DNA of 64,000 bases from positions 62,001 to 126,000 of the forward strand of contig NZ_FOVR01000007.1 of the NCBI RefSeq assembly GCF_900115225.1. The letters are read 5' to 3'. Position 1 is the first letter of the stretch. Each line of letters opens with the position of its first letter. Below are positions 58,207-64,000 of the stretch, one piece after another. A program made the translations under genes and the position numbers. The DNA comes from Cohaesibacter marisflavi. Its GTDB lineage: Bacteria; Pseudomonadota; Alphaproteobacteria; Rhizobiales; Cohaesibacteraceae. Under the pieces are notes generated by a model. The model was not told the origin of the DNA. It was given only the letters and a program-made list of their open reading frames with translations, and did not search any database.

Positions 58207-60105
58207 TTAATGCTCGAAATAAGTATAGCCGTTCATGCTTTCCTTGAAAGCATTCATCATGGCCTTGCGTTCCTTCACCGTCAGCTTTTTATTGGAGACC
58301 GCTTCTTCAACCATCTGCTTAAAGTTGTTGGACAATGCTGTCGTGTTATATTCCACGTAGCTGAGCACTTCGGCAATGGTATCCCCTTCCACTTCGTGGA
58401 TGAGGTTGAAGTCGCCGTTCGGCTTGATCTCGATGGTTGCCACGTTGGTGTCGCCAAACAGATTATGCAAATCGCCCAGCGTTTCCTGATACGCGCCGAC
58501 AAAGAAGACGGCCATGCAATAATGCTCATCTTCTTCCAGAGCATGCACTGGAAGAGACGAGGAAATGCCATCGGCGAGCACGAACTGATCCACCTTGCCA
58601 TCACTGTCGCAGGTGATGTCGGACAGGATCGCGCGTCGGGTTGGCGTTTCATTCAGACGCTGGATCGGGATGATCGGATGCAACTGGTCAATGGCCCAGA
58701 CATCGGGCAGAGACTGGAACAGCGAGAAGTTGGCGTGATAGATGTCAGCCGCCGATTCAAGGGCGCTTAGCACGTCATCGGAGACCCATTCATCGGCCTC
58801 TGTTGCCTTGCGCATCTTGGCGATCAGGTTGAGATAGAGTTTCTCGGCCTTGGCGAGATCGCGCAAGCCCACTTCGCCGCGTCCGAAGTTGCGGCGCACT
58901 TCATCGCGGTAGAAGGTGACGTCGTTAAGGCATTCCTGCAAGCGGCTCGGCGTCAGGTAAGTCTCGACATCGCGCATATCGCGAATGGAACGATCATCAT
59001 CCTCGGAGACCTCGACAATATTGTCTTCTTCATAATGGGTCACATTGATGATGTTGAACAGCAACATGGAGCTGTAGGCCACTGTTGCGCGCCCGCTTTC
59101 GGTCACGATGGTGGGGTGTTTCTGCTCCGCATCGTCCATCGTGTTTTTCACGGCCTCGACGATGGAATAGCAGTATTCGTCGGTGGAATAGTTGATGGAG
59201 TTCTCGGTGGATTTGTGCTCGCCTGTATAGTCAATACCCAGACCGCCGCCCAGATCGATATAGTTGAGCGGAGCCCCTTCCTTGCGCAGTTCAACAAAGA
59301 AGCGACAGGCCTCAGCCGCCGAACGGCGTACGTCAATGATATCCGGGACCTGGCTGCCCAGATGAAAATGCTGCAGTTGCAGGCAATCCAGATAGCCTTC
59401 ATCGCGCAGACGGTCGATCACATACAGCACGTCCGGTGACGACAGGCCAAAGGCTGACCGATCCCCCGAGGAGGAAGCCCAGTTGCCGGTGATGCGGTTG
59501 TTCAGCTTGATGCGGATGCCAAGTTGCGGGCGGATGTTGAGCTTCTTGGATTCTTCAAGCACCAGATCCAGCTCAGCCTTGCTTTCCAGCACGATGATCG
59601 TGTTGAAGCCGAGTTTGCTGGAGAGCAGGGCCAGATTGATGAACTCACTATCCTTGATGCCATTGCAGATGAGCAGCGCATCTTTGGAAAGGCGCTGGCC
59701 CAGAGCAATGATCAATTCCGGTTTTGAACCGACTTCAAGTCCAAAATTATGCGGCGCACCATATTCGACGATCTTTTCGATCACATGGGCCTGCTGGTTG
59801 ACCTTGATGGGGAACACGCCGCGATAGCTGGCTTTATAGTCAAGCTCTTTCATCGCGTTGGCGAAACTCATATTGATGCGATCAATCTGGTTTTTCAGGC
59901 TGTTGGCCACGCGCAACAAAATGGGGGAGGCGATGCCGCGCTCTTCCAGTGAATGCAAGATAGAAGTCAGGTCCGTTGTGACGGGCCCTTCTGCGTGATC
60001 TGTGATGAGGCCAATGTTGCCATTGTCCAGAACTTCGAACCGATCATTGCCCCAGCGCTCAATGCCATAGATTGCGCAGGGAGCCTCCTGTTCCGTAGTG
60101 CTCAA
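58207..60105 (-). CDS. speA: Biosynthetic arginine decarboxylase (TTG start)
   Basis: The 632-residue PLP enzyme decarboxylates arginine to agmatine. The PLP lysine is K101 in GVFPIKVNQQ. The LDLGGGLGIDY-type motif (here YIDLGGGLGIDYTG) and the C-terminal DVWAIDQLHPIIPIQRLNE segment are typical of the SpeA family. The start codon appears to be TTG at 60105, preceded by AAGAGGAC. No ATG in frame gives a better family N-terminus. A terminator-like hairpin lies immediately upstream of the Shine-Dalgarno sequence. Confidence 0.94.
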   Translation of the reverse strand: MSTTEQEAPCAIYGIERWGNDRFEVLDNGNIGLITDHAEGPVTTDLTSILHSLEERGIASPILLRVANSLKNQIDRINMSFANAMKELDYKASYRGVFPIKVNQQAHVIEKIVEYGAPHNFGLEVGSKPELIIALGQRLSKDALLICNGIKDSEFINLALLSSKLGFNTIIVLESKAELDLVLEESKKLNIRPQLGIRIKLNNRITGNWASSSGDRSAFGLSSPDVLYVIDRLRDEGYLDCLQLQHFHLGSQVPDIIDVRRSAAEACRFFVELRKEGAPLNYIDLGGGLGIDYTGEHKSTENSINYSTDEYCYSIVEAVKNTMDDAEQKHPTIVTESGRATVAYSSMLLFNIINVTHYEEDNIVEVSEDDDRSIRDMRDVETYLTPSRLQECLNDVTFYRDEVRRNFGRGEVGLRDLAKAEKLYLNLIAKMRKATEADEWVSDDVLSALESAADIYHANFSLFQSLPDVWAIDQLHPIIPIQRLNETPTRRAILSDITCDSDGKVDQFVLADGISSSLPVHALEEDEHYCMAVFFVGAYQETLGDLHNLFGDTNVATIEIKPNGDFNLIHEVEGDTIAEVLSYVEYNTTALSNNFKQMVEEAVSNKKLTVKERKAMMNAFKESMNGYTYFEH

Positions 60106-60122
60106 TCGCCCGTCCTCTTGAT

Positions 60123-60152
60123 GAAAAAACAGCCCGTTACCGGGCTTCTGTT
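60123..60152 (-). terminator. Intrinsic terminator in the speA leader
   Basis: On the minus strand ACAG-AA-GCCCG-GTAA-CGGGC-TGTTTTTT forms a stem ending in six T, only about 5 bp before the speA ribosome-binding site. There is no minus-strand gene upstream to terminate, so it should act as an attenuator. A second CGGGC next to the Shine-Dalgarno (60108-60112) could pair alternatively with the 5' arm. Confidence 0.65.
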
Positions 60153-60170
60153 TCTATTGCGTCAACATGT

Positions 60171-60216
60171 GCTTGCGTTGGCCTGCATATGGCTGAAAGC
60201 CATGACCAGTGCAAGC
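60171..60216 (-). promoter_or_regulatory. Long stem-loop in the speA leader, candidate regulatory RNA
   Basis: The minus-strand transcript would fold GCUUGC/GCAAGC, a 2x2 internal loop, UGGUC/GGCCA, a 5-nt bulge and the apical AUGGCU-UUC-AGCCAU hairpin, 17 pairs in total. It sits 18 nt before the terminator. The layout resembles an aptamer or leader-attenuator followed by an expression platform. Confidence 0.5.
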
Positions 60217-60372
60217 GATAATTCGCGTATAACACATATCATATTCGCTGCCCGTGTACAGGGGGCCTATTTGTTGGCAATCCCTTGCGGGTTGGTGCTG
60301 TTCAGGGCGCAATTGTTTGGCTAGTGTGGGTGTACAAAAAAGCAAATACCATAAAACAGTCGGAGAAGAATT

Positions 60373-61584
60373 ATGGGATATTTGAAGCAATTTCCAAATA
60401 AGGAAGGCTATTTTGGTGATTTCGGTGGCGCTTTTCTGCCGCCACAGCTGGTGCCCCATTTCAAGGAAATCGGCGAAGCCTATGAACGCATTGCCGTGGA
60501 CAGCTCCTTCATAGCGGAGCTACGCTATATTCGCGAGCATTTTCAAGGCCGCCCGACGCCTGTCCAGCATGCCAAGAATCTGTCGGAAAAGATGGGGGGA
60601 GCGCAGATCTATCTCAAGAGGGAAGATCTGAACCATTCCGGAGCGCACAAGCTCAATCACTGCATGGGTGAAGCGCTTCTGGCCAAATTCATGGGCAAGA
60701 AGAAGCTGATCGCCGAAACCGGTGCTGGACAGCATGGTGTGGCGCTTGCTACGGCCGCGGCCTATTTCGGCATGGAATGCGAGATTCATATGGGCGAAGT
60801 GGATATCGCCAAGGAACACCCCAACGTGATCCGCATGAAATTACTCGGGGCTGAGGTTGTGCCGGTGTCCTTTGGTGGCAAGACCCTCAAGGAAGCGGTC
60901 GACAGTGCTTTTATGGCCTATCTTGAGCAAGCTGACGAGGCCATCTATGCCATCGGATCTGTTGTCGGGCCTCATCCTTTCCCGAAGATGGTGCGCGACT
61001 TCCAGTCTGTGGTCGGCTTCGAGGCCAGAGACCAGTTTCAGGCCATGACGGGGCTGGACCCGGATCATGTGGTGGCGTGCGTCGGTGGTGGCTCCAATGC
61101 CATGGGGCTGTTTTCCGGCTTTCTCGACAATGAAGATGTAAAGCTCTATGGTGTTGAGCCGCATGGCAAGGGCTCCGAACTCGGCCAGCATGCCGCGACG
61201 ATCACCTATGGGCATCCGGGCGAGATCCACGGTTTCAAATGTTTGGTGCTGACCGATGACAAGGGCGAACCGGCGCCGGTGCACTCCATTGCTTCTGGCC
61301 TTGACTATCCCGGTGTCGGACCGGAACATTCCTATCTGCACACTATTGGCAAGGTGAATTACGGCTCTGCCAGCGATGAAGAGACCTTGAAGGCCTTCTA
61401 TGCGCTCAGCAAATATGAAGGCATCATTCCGGCGCTGGAGAGCTCTCATGCGGTGGCTTATGCCATGAAGATGGCTCCGGCGCATCCGGGAGAAAGCATT
61501 CTGGTCAACCTGTCCGGTCGTGGCGACAAGGACATTGACTATGTGACCGAGAATTTCGGCTTTGGCGAAGACTTCTCGCTTTAG
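60373..61584 (+). CDS. trpB: Tryptophan synthase beta chain-like protein, without adjacent trpA
   Basis: The 403-residue PLP enzyme has the core of TrpB: PLP lysine K93 in SGAHKLNHC, catalytic Glu115 in [12 protein letters not shown] at the normal 22-residue spacing, [10 protein letters not shown] for phosphate binding, [11 protein letters not shown] and NLSGRGDKD. The HKLNH sequence differs from the usual HKTN/HKIN of canonical TrpB. No trpA is adjacent, so this may be a second copy, possibly acting alone on indole or as a related beta-replacement enzyme. The start follows GGAGAAG. It is divergent from speA. Confidence 0.88.
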   Translation: MGYLKQFPNKEGYFGDFGGAFLPPQLVPHFKEIGEAYERIAVDSSFIAELRYIREHFQGRPTPVQHAKNLSEKMGGAQIYLKREDLNHSGAHKLNHCMGEALLAKFMGKKKLIAETGAGQHGVALATAAAYFGMECEIHMGEVDIAKEHPNVIRMKLLGAEVVPVSFGGKTLKEAVDSAFMAYLEQADEAIYAIGSVVGPHPFPKMVRDFQSVVGFEARDQFQAMTGLDPDHVVACVGGGSNAMGLFSGFLDNEDVKLYGVEPHGKGSELGQHAATITYGHPGEIHGFKCLVLTDDKGEPAPVHSIASGLDYPGVGPEHSYLHTIGKVNYGSASDEETLKAFYALSKYEGIIPALESSHAVAYAMKMAPAHPGESILVNLSGRGDKDIDYVTENFGFGEDFSL

Positions 61585-61833
61585 GATCAATCATTTGATC
61601 CAGAAATGGAATTCCGGTGATCTCTATAGATTGTCGGAATTCGTCTCATTTTCTTTTCGAATTGTGCGCATATGATACAGTTTTTGAAAGAAATGCTATT
61701 GTCAGCCCTTTCTGGTTTGGTTTAAACAGGGGGCAACTGATTGCGTCCGATATCGCGCGACGCAAGGATCTGCACATTCTGACAACTCTCGCTTGACTGA
61801 CGAGTGTCACCCTTTCCTCTGAAGGACTTTATA

Positions 61834-63690
61834 ATGCCTGACTATCGTTCCAAGACTTCGACCCATGGCCGCAATATGGCTGGTGCCCGCGCGCTTTGGC
61901 GTGCGACCGGCGTTGAAAATGGAGATTTTGGCAAGCCGATCATCGCGGTGGTCAACTCCTTCACCCAGTTCGTGCCGGGGCATGTTCATCTGAAGGATCT
62001 GGGGCAGATGGTGGCACGCGAGATCGAGGCTGCCGGTGGCATCGCCAAGGAAATGAACACCATTGCTGTGGATGATGGCATCGCTATGGGCCATGACGGC
62101 ATGCTCTATTCGCTGCCCTCTCGCGAGATCATCGCAGACAGCGTCGAATATATGGTCAATGCCCATTGCGTTGACGCCATGGTTTGTATTTCCAACTGCG
62201 ACAAGATCACCCCGGGCATGATGATGGCGGCCATGCGCCTCAATATTCCGGCTGTCTTTGTCTCTGGTGGCCCTATGGAAGCTGGCAAGGCGGAAGGCGT
62301 CGATCACAAGCTCGACCTCATCGATGCCATGATCATGGGCGCTGACCCTCAGGTCTCCGATGAGCAGGTGCAGAAAGTGGAAGAATTCGCCTGCCCGACT
62401 TGTGGCTCTTGCTCGGGCATGTTTACGGCCAACTCCATGAACTGTCTGGCTGAATCTCTGGGCTTTGCCTTGCCGGGCAACGGGACCATCGTGGCAACCC
62501 ATGCTGATCGCAAAGAGCTGTTCCTTGCAGCAGGCCGCAAGGCGGTGGAACTGTGCAAACGCTATTACAAAGAAGAAGACGAAAGCGTTCTGCCGCGTAA
62601 CATCGCCAACTTCAAAGCGTTCGAGAATGCCATGACGCTTGATATCGCCATGGGCGGCTCCACCAACACGGTGCTGCATCTGCTGGCAATTGCGCAGGAA
62701 GGCGAAGTGGACTTCACCATGGGTGATATCGACCGCTTGTCGCGCATCGTTCCAAACGTTTGCAAACTGGCACCGATGACCCAGAAATATCATGTTGAGG
62801 ATTGCAACCGCGCCGGTGGCATCTTCGGTATTTTGGCCGAGCTGGATCGTGCCGGTCTTATCCATCGTGATTGCGGCACCGTGCATTGCAAGACCCTCGG
62901 GGAAGCGATCGATACCTATGATATCATGGGCGCGCCGAGCGCAGAGGTGGAAAATCTCTACAAAGCCGCTCCGGGTGGGGTGCGCACCACCGAGGCTTTC
63001 TCTCAGGCAAGTCGTTACAAGGAACTGGATAAGGACCGCGCAGAAGGCTGCATCCGCGCCAAGGAGCACGCCTATAGTCAGGATGGTGGTCTTGCGGTGC
63101 TGTTTGGCAATATCGCGCTGGATGGCTGCATCGTGAAAACCGCCGGCGTGGATGAAAGTATCCTCAAATTCTCCGGTCCGGCTCGCATCTTCGAAAGTCA
63201 GGAAGCTGCTGTGAAAGGCATCATCGGTGGCAAGATCCAGTCTGGTGACGTGGTCATCATTCGCTATGAAGGGCCACGCGGTGGTCCGGGCATGCAGGAA
63301 ATGCTCTATCCGACCTCCTACCTCAAATCCATGGGGCTGGGCAAGGAATGTGCGTTGATCACCGATGGTCGTTTCTCGGGCGGTACCTCGGGGCTTTCCA
63401 TCGGTCATGCGTCTCCGGAAGCTGCCGCCGGTGGCGCCATTGGCCTCATCGAAGAAGGGGATGCCATCGAGATCGATATCCCGAACCGTTCGATGAATGT
63501 CGCTGTTTCCGATGCCGTTCTGGCTGAGCGCCGTGCGGCCATGGATGCCAAGGGGGCTGATGCCTGGCAACCGGCTGAAAAGCGTGAACGCATTGTTTCC
63601 CGCTCCCTTCAGGCCTATGCCCTGATGGCAACATCTGCTGACAAAGGCGCCGTGCGGGACCTGACAGGATTAAGACGCTTTGATGATTAG
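61834..63690 (+). CDS. ilvD: Dihydroxy-acid dehydratase
   Basis: The 618-residue Fe-S enzyme makes the 2-keto acids for valine and isoleucine. It has the N-terminal [12 protein letters not shown], cluster cysteines in [12 protein letters not shown] and [19 protein letters not shown] (about residues 193-211), the lysine/Mg region [11 protein letters not shown], and the C-terminal [18 protein letters not shown] 61834 behind GAAGGAC is preferred over the ATG at 61804. It may be transcribed from its own promoter in the 249-bp gap after trpB. Confidence 0.97.
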   Translation: MPDYRSKTSTHGRNMAGARALWRATGVENGDFGKPIIAVVNSFTQFVPGHVHLKDLGQMVAREIEAAGGIAKEMNTIAVDDGIAMGHDGMLYSLPSREIIADSVEYMVNAHCVDAMVCISNCDKITPGMMMAAMRLNIPAVFVSGGPMEAGKAEGVDHKLDLIDAMIMGADPQVSDEQVQKVEEFACPTCGSCSGMFTANSMNCLAESLGFALPGNGTIVATHADRKELFLAAGRKAVELCKRYYKEEDESVLPRNIANFKAFENAMTLDIAMGGSTNTVLHLLAIAQEGEVDFTMGDIDRLSRIVPNVCKLAPMTQKYHVEDCNRAGGIFGILAELDRAGLIHRDCGTVHCKTLGEAIDTYDIMGAPSAEVENLYKAAPGGVRTTEAFSQASRYKELDKDRAEGCIRAKEHAYSQDGGLAVLFGNIALDGCIVKTAGVDESILKFSGPARIFESQEAAVKGIIGGKIQSGDVVIIRYEGPRGGPGMQEMLYPTSYLKSMGLGKECALITDGRFSGGTSGLSIGHASPEAAAGGAIGLIEEGDAIEIDIPNRSMNVAVSDAVLAERRAAMDAKGADAWQPAEKRERIVSRSLQAYALMATSADKGAVRDLTGLRRFDD

Positions 63691-63731
63691 TCATCAATAA
63701 CTTCTATATTTGTTGATCTAATCAATCCCGA

Positions 63732-63762
63732 AATCCGGAAGCAATGCTTCCGGATTTTTTTT
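63732..63762 (+). terminator. Terminator after ilvD
   Basis: AATCCGGAAGC/GCTTCCGGATT, an 11-bp perfect stem with a 3-nt loop, runs straight into eight T, 42 bp past the ilvD stop. Confidence 0.93.
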
Positions 63763-63836
63763 GGTGCTTTCTTCATATTTCTTGGTATAAATGGGTTTTA
63801 GTTCTTTCCTTTTATTTATTGGTCCGGAGTGTTCGA

Positions 63837-64000
63837 ATGCATCGACCTCAACGTTTTAGTTTTGGCTTGCTTGTTTTTGTAGGATTGTTCTGCCTGTCTT
63901 TTACGGCGAATGCGTCTTCTCAACATTTGGCAGCATTTGTGAATTTCGTGAAAACGAAGAATTTTACGCAGGCAAACTTCTATTTGCGGCAGGGATATCT
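63837..64000 (+). CDS. Exported protein, 3' end cut by window
   Basis: From ATG 63837, with GGAG at 63826-63829, an open frame runs to the window end (54 full codons). It begins with a signal peptide (FSFGLLVFVGLFCLSFTANA, cleavage probably near residue 26) followed by SSQHLAAFVNFVKTKNF and QANFYLRQGY. The last part resembles the start of a helical repeat such as ankyrin. The fragment is too short to name. Confidence 0.6.
   Translation, partial: MHRPQRFSFGLLVFVGLFCLSFTANASSQHLAAFVNFVKTKNFTQANFYLRQGY

Noticed and set aside
61807-63570. A 587-codon open frame opposite ilvD.
   Set aside because: It is the mirror of ilvD codon usage, rich in His and low in hydrophobic cores. No family is recognisable.

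Overview
The window looks like a chromosomal segment of an alphaproteobacterium, most likely of the order Hyphomicrobiales (Rhizobiales). A Cohaesibacter-like marine member is a guess I cannot test here. Pointers are the tktA/gap/pgk block, a DUF4164-type gene before zapA with a 6S RNA between zapA and the folate cyclo-ligase gene, ruvCAB-ybgC-tolQRAB-pal-cpoB-tilS-ftsH-glmM in the usual order, an alphaproteobacterial serC leader RNA before serC-serA, an RpoH-type sigma factor, and a carboxyspermidine-type polyamine operon. Base composition is moderate (mid-50s % G+C by eye) and even. I see no prophage, transposase, CRISPR array or rRNA.

Layout. 1-6.4 kb (minus strand): edge-truncated Sel1-repeat protein, thiE-like gene, pgk, gap, tkt. 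7-10.3 kb (plus): DUF4164-like coiled-coil gene, zapA, 6S RNA, 5-formyl-THF cyclo-ligase, YmdB-type phosphoesterase, YebC. 10.4-11 kb: LysE-type exporter (minus). 11.1-25.2 kb (plus): Holliday-junction genes ruvCAB, then the Tol-Pal envelope machine, tilS, ftsH, a small unreported membrane ORF and glmM. 25.3-36.6 kb: EamA transporter, outer-membrane beta-barrel, serC-serA, purA, a conserved membrane protein, rpoH, an RluD-type pseudouridine synthase sharing its start-codon bases with a divergent small membrane gene, then tRNA-Glu(UUC).

36.9-48 kb (minus) is the accessory part. It holds two adjacent import operons: a polar amino-acid ABC transporter with a C45-type acyltransferase/hydrolase and an RpiR regulator, and a Dpp/Opp-type peptide ABC transporter with an M19 dipeptidase. 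A decayed WYL regulator lies between them. Together they read as a module for importing peptides or acylated amino acids, cleaving them and controlling the response. 48.4-50.9 kb carries a cytochrome P450 tightly followed by a LpxL-like acyltransferase. 51.3-54.6 kb has a small secreted protein, tRNA-Glu(CUC), dCMP deaminase, YbaK-type deacylase, a GNAT enzyme and an exported coiled-coil protein.

54.6-60.1 kb (minus) is a four-gene operon for arginine to agmatine to putrescine to carboxyspermidine to spermidine (speA, carboxynorspermidine synthase, nspC, speB). Its leader holds a long stem-loop followed by an intrinsic terminator just before the speA ribosome-binding site, which I consider the best candidate for an undescribed regulatory element here. 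60.4-63.7 kb has a trpB-type gene without trpA, then ilvD. The last gene is cut by the right edge.
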